Shown here piece by piece: positions 54,318 through 64,000 of a DNA stretch of 64,000 bases; position 1 is the first letter of the stretch; every line of letters starts with the position of its first letter. The DNA lies in NCBI GenBank assembly GCA_028015205.1, contig CM051511.1, positions 5,766,001-5,830,000 of the forward strand, read 5' to 3'. This stretch comes from Mytilisepta virgata. Taxonomy: Eukaryota; Mollusca; Bivalvia; Mytilida; Mytilidae. The notes under the pieces were generated by a model. That model saw nothing but the letters and a program-made list of their open reading frames with translations. It was not told the origin of the DNA and did not search any database. A program made the position numbers and the translations under genes.

Positions 54318-55398
54318 CAGGACAATTCGTCCTCTGTATATTTTTCGTTAGATTTAGAGTGGTTTTTAACAAGGTATTATTTATCTCAATGACAAGGTAG
54401 GTGAATCTGCTGTTGCAGTTTTTATTTTGAAGGCATCGATGGATTAGATCGTTCACCTTCTCCTTCAGTTGTGAATGAGGAATGGAATTCTAATGTTCAC
54501 GATTATCTTCCATGCAGACCTTGTCGGAAAGAAACCGATGTAAATGTAGTTCGCCAGATAAGACAATAATTCATAATTAGATAAAATTTTAGTTAAATAA
54601 TGAATTGCAAACATAAACACAACAGAGAGTCAGGATAGTCTGCTTTGGTACAGACACTGAACAGTGGTGGGGTTAAACCGGTTTTATTGGTACCCAAACA
54701 TCCCCTCACCTAACCTGACAACTCTGGTGTACCGAAAAATATACTATAAAATCCAATACAGTTTGATTACCAACAAAGTGACTGCTTGCTAGAACTGCAA
54801 AATGTGGTTGAACAGTACATAATTTAGATAGCAGGGTCAGAATTTTCCTGTTTTAACTTTTAAACTAGCTGAGGTTCTCACAGCTGCAGGTCCGATACTG
54901 TCGCTTTGGGTTTAGGTTAGGAATTGAAAATGTCTGTGTAAATTTTTTTTTCTGTGATAGTATGTTAGCATTAGACTATCTTGGCTATCTGTTGTGTTTA
55001 TGTTAGTTTGTTGTGCTATTGTATGTTAAGGTTTTGTCCTGAGTTCTGTCTGTTGGGTTGCTTTGATTGAGTGGTATGTCATTGTTGGCCTTTCCTGTTG
55101 TCCGTTTTGTTGTTTCTTGCAGAGTTCTGTGGAAACATCAATTTACGCCTGAAAGACCCTCGGAATACGTATTGTTTTGTGACAAATGTTTCCAGAATTG
55201 CCATCCTTAGAGCACAGTTGATATTACAATTTTGTTCTAGATTACTAATTGTCAATGGATTTAATATTCAAAACCAAATCGTACTATAAGAAAATAAGAA
55301 TTTATACATTTTCTGTATGATATTTCTATGTCACTGCTGACACCTGGAAATAACGATTCAATAAAGGATTTACAATATGAAATTTAATGGTAAATTCC
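54318..55398. other. No gene recognised
   Basis: 54340-54560 may be a further decayed upstream part of the RT element. 54600-55300 has no supported content. Confidence 0.35.
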
Positions 55399-55740
55399 TT
55401 ATTCCCTTTGTTTGCTGTAACACATGATATTTGTATTATCGGAACTAAACGTCAATCTCAGTTTGCAGTCATAATTATACGCAACATTCAACACTTCCTG
55501 TAAGCAGTTTCGGGGAGTAGCTATGCACGTAATATCTTCAGCCAACGACGAATCAAAAGTAGAGAAGTTCCTTATATTGGTTACATTTTTCACCAATTCC
55601 AATTCGTTAAACAAGTCATTTATAAACACAAATAAAGTAGACCCCGTAAGACCTCTTTGGTCTTTGGACATATTGTTTAATGTGTAAGGTATCAGAGAAC
55701 ATCCATTAATAAAAAACATGTAGTAATGCCGTGGTAACAA
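55399..55740 (-). pseudogene. Non-LTR reverse transcriptase fragment, decayed
   Basis: Minus strand: QRGLTGSTLFVFINDLFNEL, then LAEDITCIATPRNCLQEVLN, YNYDCKLRLTFSSDNTNIMC and YSKQRE. The order fits RT motif 4 (QG.LSP.LF.IFINDL) and motif 5 (YADDI..IAPT...LQ..LN). The catalytic YADD reads LAED, so it is inactive. Confidence 0.6.
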
Positions 55741-55875
55741 TCGGAGATAAGTCCTAGAATTAAGCTCTCTACTCCGATTTTCTGAAGTTTATAGATTAAT
55801 CCATTGCTAAACACAGTATTAAATGTTCGTGAACTATCGAGGAATGCATTGTTTTAAAAAGTAGTAAATAGTAGT

Positions 55876-55962
55876 AAAAATGGAAAGTTGACGATTGGAA
55901 AGTCAAAGTCACCCCGTTTGTCATAACGTTTTGTATTCAACCTTCCTCTGGTGTCAATTTCC
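55876..55962 (-). pseudogene. Fragment of the 53.8-kb type reverse transcriptase
   Basis: AAAAATGGAAAGTTGACGAT ... CAACCTTCCTCTGGTGT repeats the sequence at 53913-53995 almost base for base, with a small deletion. It is a second copy of the KRDDFDFPIVNF segment. Confidence 0.8.
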
Positions 55963-56192
55963 AACATGCAGGAATTTTGCCAAAACGGATACGACTGTTA
56001 AATATTCGTTTCCGATCCACAGTTACGTCAATGTTAATCTTGCAGTCTTTCATAGCCCGAGGTTTTAATCTTGATATTTCTTTTTCTATTTCAGGTAGTT
56101 CGTGCGATATTACTAACTTAATGAGGGTTGTCATGACCGGATTGTGCATAGCTCTGCATCAAAATTGGTATCAAATAATTTTTGTCTCATAA

Positions 56193-56875
56193 ACTGAACG
56201 ATCAATTTCATATTCAAAGTTATTTTCAAAATTATATTGGGTGTAAGTGTTTATAAGCCCGTGTAGTATTCCGCAAATAACTAAGCGACTCCAACCGGAT
56301 CACTCCTCCATTGTCCTTCAATACATGTGGAGATAATCTGGTTTTTGCCGTGATATCAAATTCCAGATCAATCTGATGTCAAAACCAGTTGCCTTTTCAA
56401 TATCGTCATGTTTTTCTTTGCGAATGCTTCACCAACTGAGGTATAGCTTCTTTCCCATACCAGTTCAAATACTTTTCAGGACAGATTTTTAAAATACTTT
56501 TGGAGAGAAAACTTAAAATTTGCTTGTTGGTAACTATCAAAATTCGATGGTAATTTTGGCTATAAAACCCCCTTCAGTCATTGTCAGTGATAAGGTGTCA
56601 AAGAGTTTAAAATCCTCACAGAGCTGTATGATAATGCATGTAACAGTGAAATCACTTTACTGACAGAGATGGTATCTATATGAAGGGTAATAAAATCTTT
56701 ATGTGCAAACTGTACAGATCGGTATATTTAAAGTTGGTATAAATGATATGACCACATACGAACAACAAATAACAATACAATACTAAATTAGTACTATTAC
56801 GAGTAAAACTTTAAAAAATATGTATAACAGTATCACGTTTTCATGACATTTATGACAAATACTCCCGTATATAAT
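56193..56875. other. No gene recognised
   Basis: Non-coding. Just before it, GCATCAAAATTGGTATCAAA (56157-56176) resembles the start of family P. Confidence 0.4.
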
Positions 56876-57186
56876 AACAGTAAATTTTAAGTATCAGTTT
56901 CGGGCTAATGTCGAAATACTAGGAACTGAGCTGGGGATACCCTCCGGGACTTGATTTTACCAAAACCGATTTTTTTTTATTATATTGGGTTATACAAAGG
57001 ACCTTTTCTCAGAAAGTAAAGAGATTTTCGGAAATTAAATCTTAAATATAGTTCGATAGTAGGTGGAATCCCATAAACACTAAATATCCGTAAAATATTG
57101 CACATGGACATAATAATCATGATAATAATCTAAGGAGTAGTGTTTACGCAAGTCTTATTGTTTTCCTTTTATGCAAGAATGCAAGT
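56876..57186. repeat. 311-bp direct duplication, copy 1
   Basis: Starts AACAGTAAATTTTAAGTATC and ends AAGAATGCAAGT. Copy 2 lies exactly 937 bp further with only a handful of mismatches. The first part is the 3' end of family P. Confidence 0.95.
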
Positions 57187-57589
57187 TTACAAATAATAAA
57201 ACCTATCATGCATTGAATTCCATTTGACCTATACTAATTACTCAGATTTCATTTAAATATTTGGGTAATTATGTCACAACACTTCTGAGTAACTAACCTT
57301 GTACAAGTTCTTAGAAAGTCTCTCAATACAAAATAGAATTTCATAACATTTAAGTTTTAGAAATACAATTTCTTTTCATTTCTTTTTTGATGTCGACTAT
57401 GTGAACATTCTGTGAAATATTCCGTGAGTACTATTTTCGAATTATTCACATAAACTATTCTATTAGTACTCTTATAATAATTTAATATTTCAAACAAATA
57501 AGCATATTATGTAAATGCATATATTGTTAAAGTTGATATTTCATATATATTCTTTTATCAGGTCAAACTGCTCATTGACATTACCAAAT

Positions 57590-57812
57590 ACAATTTTAAT
57601 GCACAAGATTTGCAAATTGTTTTGATTTACGACTTAATTGTCGCGATGAAGGCCTAAAATGTTGAAAACCAAAACAATCCAAATAGTTAAAGAGAAAATT
57701 CAAAAGATGCCAAAACAACCAAATGGGGTAACGCCAAAACTTTCTGTTGACAGAGCTACAAATGTATGCATGATAGAGATACTCCTTAGTTTTACAAATT
57801 TTCCAATTTTGT
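57590..57812 (+). repeat. Dispersed repeat family P, copy 4 (5' part)
   Basis: TACAATTTTAATGCACAAGA, TGATTTACGACTTAATTG, AAATGTTGAAAACCA, then ATGATAGAGATACTCCTTAG. It runs directly into duplication copy 2. Confidence 0.7.
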
Positions 57813-58123
57813 AACAGTAAATTTTAAGTATCAGTTTCGGGCTAATGTCGAAATACTAGGAACTGAGCTGGGGATACCCTCCGGGACTTGATTTTACCAA
57901 AACCGATTTTTTTTTATTATATTGGGTTATTCAAAGGACCTTTTCTCATAACGTAAAGAGATTTTCGGAAATTAAATCTTAAATATAGTTCGATTGTAGG
58001 TGGAATCCCATAAACACTAAGTATCCGTAAAATATTGCACATGGACATAATAATCATGATAATAATCTAAGGAGTAGTGTATACGCAAGTCTTATTGTTT
58101 TCCTTTTATGCAAGAATGCAAGT
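57813..58123. repeat. 311-bp direct duplication, copy 2
   Basis: See copy 1. Differences include ATTCAAAGG for ATACAAAGG and CATAACGT for CAGAAAGT. Confidence 0.95.
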
Positions 58124-58138
58124 AAAATTATTAAATAA

Positions 58139-59565
58139 CTAAAGGCTCTCAAGAGCCTGTATCGCTCACCTGAATTTAACTTTTCACCTCGAACAGGACT
58201 TAAAATTTAAGTGTTGCAGTCAATTTGGCTGGTTTTGCCACAGGGTTCTATGTTAAACTACATTTTGTAAGTTTGGCAGTGGCAGTCATCTTGGTTGACA
58301 GTCCAGGTCAATGGACACATTTTTAAAAGAAAACCATCTAAGGACCATTACTGCTTAGTCTTGTTCCAACTGGCTGAGTGGTTCAGACATGAATTTTCCC
58401 ATAGGGGCCTATATTAAAATAAATTCGGCTGTGGCGGCCTTCTTGGTTGAAAATCCTCGTGACCTGACACACCTTTGAAAGAGGACCATCTAAGGACCAA
58501 TGCTGCCAACTTTAGTTCAAATTGGCTCAGTAGTTTCAGACGAGAAGATTTTTGAGTGAATGTCCCATAGGGTCCTATGTTAAACTAAGTTCGTCTTCGT
58601 TTAAAGTCCACGAAATCGGACACATTTCTGAAAGAGGACCTGATAAGGACCATTGCTGCCAAGTCTGGTTCCAATTGAAGAGTTTTCAATGAATTTTTCC
58701 AGAGGGCCCTATGTTAAACTAAGTTCGGCTGTGGCGGCCATCTTGGTTAACAGTCCGGATCATCGGACATTATTCTGAAAGAGAACCTCCTAAGGACCAT
58801 TACTGCCAAGTTTGGTTTCAATTGGCCTTGTAGTTCTATAGACGAAGATTTATGAAATCCATGCCCTCTTTTTTCTATTTGAAGTAACAACAGCCATGTC
58901 GGTTGGAAGTCGGGGATACATAATTTTGGAAGGTACCACCCAAGGACCATTCCACCAAAGCTTGGTCCCAATTGGCTTATTGGTTTCAGAATAGAAGATC
59001 TTTAAAGGAAAGTTTACGCCGGACGCCGTCTTTAAAGGGCAAAAACTCCTAAAAGGGGTCAATCAATGATTTTGGTCATGTTGACTTATTTGTAGATTTT
59101 ACTTTGTTGAACATTTTTGCTGTTTATAGTTTGTCTTTATTTATAATAATATTCAAGATAATAACCTAAAACTGCAAAATTTTCTTAAAATTAACAATTC
59201 ATTGGCAATAACCCAACAAAGGTTTGACTGATTTGTTTGAAAATTTTATGGCAGGTAGATGTTGACCTGATGAACATTTTTACTCCATGTCAATTTTGCT
59301 CTAAATGCTTAAGTTTTTGATATATAAGACAAAAACAGCAGTTTACCCCTATCTTCTTTTTTTGGCCATGTTGGATGACAGGCGGGGTCATCGGACAAAT
59401 ATTATAAACTAGATACCCTAGTGATGCTTGTGGCCAACTTTGGTTCCATTTGGCTCCGTAGTTTCAGAGGAGAAGATTTTTGTAAAAGTTAACGGACGAC
59501 GACGGACGACGGACGCCAAAATATGAGAAAAGCTCACCTGACCCAGTCAGGTGAGCTAAAAATTA
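58139..59565. mobile_element. Hairpin-ended tandem-core repeat element 3
   Basis: The left end has a small hairpin (AGGCTC-TCAA-GAGCCT, 58143-58158) then CGCTCACCTGAA. About five ~135-150-bp core units follow, with TATGTTAAACTAAGTTCGGC, TGTGGCGGCCATCTTGGTT, AAGGACCATTACTGCCAAGT and TTTCAGACGAGAAGATTTTT. It ends with a GGACGACGGACGCC tail and a terminal hairpin of 12-bp stem (AGCTCACCTGAC/GTCAGGTGAGCT, 59531-59557). No ORF with protein character. Confidence 0.85.
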
Positions 59566-59642
59566 AAAGATTTAAGGTATGTAAGCTAATTTTGACACAA
59601 TACAGGCTTTATATGAAATTACCAATTTAATAACTCTTTAGT

Positions 59643-60447
59643 ATCAGTGATGAGACATAGTATCATATATTCAATATTGTGAGTCAGATAACAATAGTTT
59701 TCTCGTAACTATTTTACATACGTTTGCAAAGAATGTACATATCAAATTAATTTAACTGACGATGTATTTTAAAATTTATAATGAAACGGGATAAGATTAC
59801 AGACTTTAAATCGCCAAACCATTTTTATCAATACAGTGCACTTTATACCAGGCGGATCTATAATATTGCGTATTGAACCGTATAAAGTTATTCTCTATGA
59901 CGAAGACATAATCTTTTGATCAGATTAATTGAGGTCTGGAGCTGGCATGTCAGTAACTGCTAGTAGTCCTTTGTTAATATATATTGATCATTGTCATTTT
60001 GCTTAGTTTCTTATGTTACCCTTTTTTCACATTGGACTCGGAAATCTTTTGAACTGAGATTTACCGTGTGTATCGCTCTGTGTTTGTGTATTCCACATTG
60101 GCTAGATGTGTAGAGGTGTGGGGACGGCGGGAGGATTGAGATCTCAAAAACATGTTTAACCCTGCCGCATTTTTGTGCTTGTCCCAAGCCAGGAACCTCT
60201 ACCCTTTCTTAATCTTGTGTGTTTTTTGAATACGGGTTCATTTGTATGTTTCGGAGTTTAGTGTACCGTCCATTTCGCTGAACTAGTATACATTATTGCT
60301 TAGGGGGCAGCTGAAGCCCGCCTCCGGGTGTGGGAATTTTTCGCTGCGTTGTAGATTCATTGGTAGCCTTGAGCTGTTTTCTGCTCTTTTGTCGGGTTGA
60401 TGTCTCTTTTACACATTCCCCGTTTCCATTCTCTATTTTATACTAGT

Positions 60448-60484
<37 letters not shown>

Positions 60485-60575
60485 ATCGTTACATACCTTT
60501 AAAACCAAATTTATCAAAGAATATCGAAAGTGATAAAAAAGGCAATTACTCTGCTAAAATTTATCATTCAATAAA
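59643..60575 (+). repeat. 933-bp tandem duplication, copy 1 (empty), containing family T tail
   Basis: Begins ATCAGTGATGAGACATAGTA. Contains AGATTACAGACTTTAAATCG without interruption, then the family T tail (AACATGTTTAACCCTGCCGC, GATGTCTCTTTTACACATTC), a 34-base A run (60449-60482) and GGCAATTACTCTGCTAAAAT. The next copy starts at 60576. Confidence 0.92.
60449..60482. repeat. Poly-A run, 34 bases
   Basis: Uninterrupted A run after TACTAGTC. The homologous place in copy 2 (63080-63099) has a shorter, C-interrupted run. Confidence 0.95.
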
Positions 60576-60738
60576 ATCAGTGATGAGACATAGTATCATA
60601 TATTCAATATTGTGAGTCAGATAACAATAGTTTTCTCGTAACTATTTTACATACGTTTGCAAAGAATATACATGTCAAATTAATTTAACTGACGATGTAT
60701 TTTAAAATTTATAATGAAACGGGATAAGATTACAGACT

Positions 60739-62424
60739 CCATTCAGAAGAAACGTTGTTAATAACCACTCTCTGTTTTCTGTCCGACAAATGGAGTAATA
60801 TTAAAGCAGGTGTACCCCAAGGGTCGATCTTAGGGCCTCTATTTTTTATCATATTTATTAACGATATCATTACAGACATTCAGTCTCAAATTAAATTATT
60901 TGCAGATGATACTAGTTTATATCTGATAGTAGATGAACCACAACACGCAGCAAACATATTGAACTCTGATTTAGAAAAAATTTACACCTGGTCCACTAAT
61001 TGGCTAGTTTCATTTAATCCTCAAAAAACCGAAACTATGACTATATCACGGCGAGTTGACAAGCCTCATCATCCGAATCTTTACATGAATAACAGTATCA
61101 TAACTGAAGTTCAAAACCATAAACATCTCGGACTTACTATTTCAAATGACGGGAATTATCATAAACATATCGACGTCATAACAGAGAAAGCTTACCGGAG
61201 GTTAAATATTTTGCGAAAATTTAAATTCATTCTAGATAGAAAAACTCTCGAAACTGTATATTTAACTTTTATTAGGCCTCTGTTGGAATATGCCGATGTT
61301 GTCTGGGATAATGGTGTTCTTTTCTTGTCGGACAAGATAGAGAAGGTACAGGTAGAGGCTGCTAGGATCGTGACAGGGGGTACACGGCTGACATCCATTC
61401 ATAATCTATACTTAGAGACCGGGTGGGAAAAATTAAAGGGTCGTCGAGAAGCTCATAGACTTACTTGTTTTTATAAAATGAAAAATTATATGACACCTTC
61501 TTATTTGTCAGACTTGGTTCCTGACTCTTTTAGTAATATACACGCTTATAACACTAGAAACCCGTCCATTATCCCTCCCGTTATGGCACGCACCGCTCTT
61601 TATACAAACTATTTTTTACCAGCGACCGTCCGTTCATGGAATATGTTACCTGAGCGTGTTAAGTCCAGTACATCACTTACATCATTTAAATCCAGTTTTA
61701 AAGATAGATGTGTTAAAAAACCAGATTATTACTATGTCGGTAAAAGGATTGGCCAAATCTTACATTCAAGACTTCGTATGCATTGTAGCGCTTTAAATCA
61801 AGATCTATTTTCGAAAAATATTGTCGATTCTCCTTCCTGTCCATGTGGGGCTATAGAAACCGCTTATCACTTCTTGTTGCATTGTCCTCGTTATAACGTT
61901 CAGCGACAGCAGTATCTTGACCCTATCATTGTCAATCCTTTAGTCACATATGATAGTCTTATTTTTGGTTCACCTGAACTTACCTTGGAACAAAACAATG
62001 AGATATTTTTGGCAGTACAATCCTTTATTTGTGCTAGTAAGCGGTTTGAGAGAAATTAAATTTATGTTCACCACTGCATTACACTTTTTTTTTTCAACAT
62101 GTGATAAACAAATCAGTGCATGAATCACGTGATATATTCTTATTTATTCTTATGAGGAACACATATTTTATTCTTCATTGTTATTATGATAATAAATTTA
62201 AAATAAATTCAGTACATCTTTAAGTAAATTTAGAGTAACTGCTACCCTTAGGGCAATTGTAATACTTGATTTTTTGAAATTTTCATTTTTCATGGAAACG
62301 GATTAATAAAAGCTTGCAACAAGCTTGTTTCCGAATCCTTTTATTATTCATGTTATTGCTGATCATTGTGTACATTGTATTGTATGTTTATTTGCTTGAA
62401 TTATAATAAAATATGTTTACACAT
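60739..62424 (+). mobile_element. 5'-truncated non-LTR retrotransposon
   Basis: Bounded by the exact 12-bp direct repeat AGATTACAGACT (60727-60738, 62425-62436), a target-site duplication. Copy 1 of the tandem duplication supplies the uninterrupted site. It contains an RT ORF and a ~365-bp 3' UTR with a hairpin (AAGCTTGCAACAAGCTT, near 62311) and the end TATAATAAAATATGTTTACA-CAT, without a poly-A tail. Confidence 0.9.
60740..62059 (+). CDS. Non-LTR reverse transcriptase, C-terminal part (5'-truncated, frame intact)
   Basis: 439 codons open from the insertion point to TAA. Motifs: AGVPQGSILGPLFF (from residue 23), FINDI (39-43), LFADDTSLY with catalytic ADD (55-57), KHLGLTI, then a thumb/connection region (RPLLEYADVVWD, MLPERVKSSTSLTSFKS) and a C-terminal Cys/His cluster (CPCGAIETAYHFLLHC). 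These are RT motifs 4-7 of a Jockey/CR1-like element. The enzyme would copy the element's RNA at a nicked target. The endonuclease and the fingers of the RT are missing through 5' truncation, so it is not autonomous. The true start codon is lost. Confidence 0.9.
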   Translation, partial: HSEETLLITTLCFLSDKWSNIKAGVPQGSILGPLFFIIFINDIITDIQSQIKLFADDTSLYLIVDEPQHAANILNSDLEKIYTWSTNWLVSFNPQKTETMTISRRVDKPHHPNLYMNNSIITEVQNHKHLGLTISNDGNYHKHIDVITEKAYRRLNILRKFKFILDRKTLETVYLTFIRPLLEYADVVWDNGVLFLSDKIEKVQVEAARIVTGGTRLTSIHNLYLETGWEKLKGRREAHRLTCFYKMKNYMTPSYLSDLVPDSFSNIHAYNTRNPSIIPPVMARTALYTNYFLPATVRSWNMLPERVKSSTSLTSFKSSFKDRCVKKPDYYYVGKRIGQILHSRLRMHCSALNQDLFSKNIVDSPSCPCGAIETAYHFLLHCPRYNVQRQQYLDPIIVNPLVTYDSLIFGSPELTLEQNNEIFLAVQSFICASKRFERN

Positions 62425-63189
62425 AGATTACAGACTTTAAATCGCCAAACCATTTTTATCAATACAGTGCACTTTATACCAGGCGGATCTACAATATTGC
62501 GTATTGAACCGTATAAAGTTATTCTCTATGACGAAGACATAATCTTTTGATCAGATTAATTGAAGTCTGGAGCTGGCATATCAGTAACTGCTAGTAGTCC
62601 TTTGTTAATATATATTGATCATTGTCATTTTGCTTAGTTTCTTATGTTACCCTTTTTTCACATTGGACTCGGAAATCTTTTGAACTGAGATTTACCGTGT
62701 GTATCGCTCTGTGTTTGTGTATTCTACATTGGCTAGATGTATAGAGGTGTTGGGAGGGGGGGGATTGAGATCTCAATAACATGTTTAACCCTGACGCATT
62801 TTTGTGCTTGTCCCAAGCCAGGAACCTTTAGCCTTTCTTAATCTTGTGTGTTTTTTGAAGACGGGTTCATTTGTATGTTTCGGAGTTCAGTGTGCCGTCC
62901 ATTTCGCTGAACAGGTATGCATTATTGTTTAGGGGGCAGCTGAAGCCCGCCTCCGGGTGTGAGAATTTTTCGCTGCGTTGAAGACCCATTGGTAGCCTTG
63001 GGCTGTTTTCTGCTCTTTGGTCGGGTTGATGTCTCTTTGACACATTCCCCGTTTCCATTCTCTATTATATACTAGTCCAGAAAAAAAAAAAACAAAAAAC
63101 GTTACATATCTTTAAAACCAAATTTATCAAGGAATATTGAAAGTGATAAAAAAGGCAATTACTCTGCTAAAATCTATCATTCAATAAAA

Positions 63190-64000
63190 ATTATTTGATT
63201 GATCTCGATATTCTGATAAGGCAAGAACAGGTATAAAATTCCATTTCGCAAAAGACATGACCAAAATCATCATCAGAATTGGAAAATCAAAATTTTATAG
63301 TCCAGTATTATTGAAACCGAAGAATATGGCAATGAGACATTATTCGTGCTTCAAACTTAATGTGAAAATTTTAATTTTTAAATTTTTTTGGAAAAAAAGT
63401 GGTTTTTAAAATCTCAAAAATGCTAAAACAAATTCGTGTTTTTTACATAAAATCTAAGCTTTTGACGAGAAAACGATGTCCTGTGAACATGAGAAGAATC
63501 TAACAATTTTTAAGCTCGCTACAACGTTTTGAAATCTTGTGTCCATTGGAAATACATTAGCATGTAACGTTTCTTTTTTTGACCAGTATATGAACATATA
63601 TTATTACATGTCGTATTTGCCACCAGCAACTTTCATTTTATCAAGATATATAATAATGTGTTTATTTGATGTCATTTCCAACACGAGACTCCTATATGTA
63701 AATCGGGATTTCAGATTTTCGATATTAAACTAGAAAAGAAGACATGTAAATTTGATGCATCAGTTTGTTTGAGTTATTGAGGGCTTTTCGAAATTCGTTC
63801 ATATCCGTAATCGGGTTGAGGTTTCTCCGACTTTCAACTATATTGTAGATCTAGAAGCCACCGAATTTAATATTGCACGTTTATCGGGGGTCTGAAAATT
63901 GTGAACTCTTTTAATATGTGATAGATTTTCATGATTAAAAGTTAATTTGTAAATCAAGCAAGTCTCAATTCATATGTGTTGATAAAAATACCGAAAAGGC
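63190..64000. other. No gene recognised
   Basis: AT-rich sequence to the end of the window, without supported features. Confidence 0.5.

Larger units (their letters stand above)
60576..63189 (+). repeat. Tandem duplication, copy 2, split by a retrotransposon
   Basis: 60576-60738 equals the start of copy 1. 62437-63189 equals the remainder with modest divergence (the A run here is short and broken). The 1,686 bp between is a retrotransposon insertion. Confidence 0.92.

Overview
The window looks like nuclear DNA from a marine bivalve mollusc, probably a mussel (Mytilidae). It is very AT-rich, its coding exons are short and separated by kilobase introns with GT-AG borders, and it is full of repeats of bivalve character: tandem ~135-150 bp core repeats ending in a hairpin, tRNA-headed SINEs, and mollusc-type reverse transcriptase pieces. 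The species is inferred from repeat style and cannot be proven from the sequence alone.

The main gene is on the minus strand, from about 38.1 kb down to 3.9 kb. I rebuilt 17 consecutive exons whose reading phases all join, giving 702 codons with no stop. They encode a signal peptide and the N-terminal lipid-binding module of the large lipid transfer protein superfamily (vitellogenin / apolipophorin / MTP). The 3' part lies beyond base 1. The first coding exon exists twice, at 32.7-32.9 kb and 37.9-38.0 kb. Both copies have 54 codons, the same donor phase and a shared upstream CCAGGAAGT motif, which suggests two alternative promoters and signal-peptide exons. A 34-bp micro-exon next to a long C-rich tract is part of the gene.

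A second minus-strand gene at 40.8-41.9 kb encodes a type II membrane glycosyltransferase of family GT31 (beta-1,3-galactosyltransferase-like), probably as its last exon.

Nearly everything else is repetitive. 0-1.5 kb: two related satellites. 2.2-2.8 kb: a cluster of a 16-bp palindrome. 8-24 kb (introns): tandem repeats, SINEs, hAT-like elements and a 130-bp near-perfect palindrome. 28-31 kb: a hairpin-ended tandem-core element interrupted by a foldback element, then a second foldback containing a tRNA-like sequence. 33-37 kb: minisatellites, a MITE and a retroelement 3' end. 43-58 kb: dispersed repeats, diverged segmental duplications and decayed reverse transcriptases. 58-63 kb: a hairpin-ended core-repeat element, then a ~933-bp tandem duplication. 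The second copy of that duplication is split by a 5'-truncated non-LTR retrotransposon with an intact RT ORF and a 12-bp target-site duplication.

I saw no CRISPR array, rRNA operon or prokaryotic gene system. The most interesting points are the duplicated first exon with promoter, the micro-exon context, the palindromic insertion, and the architecture shared by several hairpin-ended repeat families.
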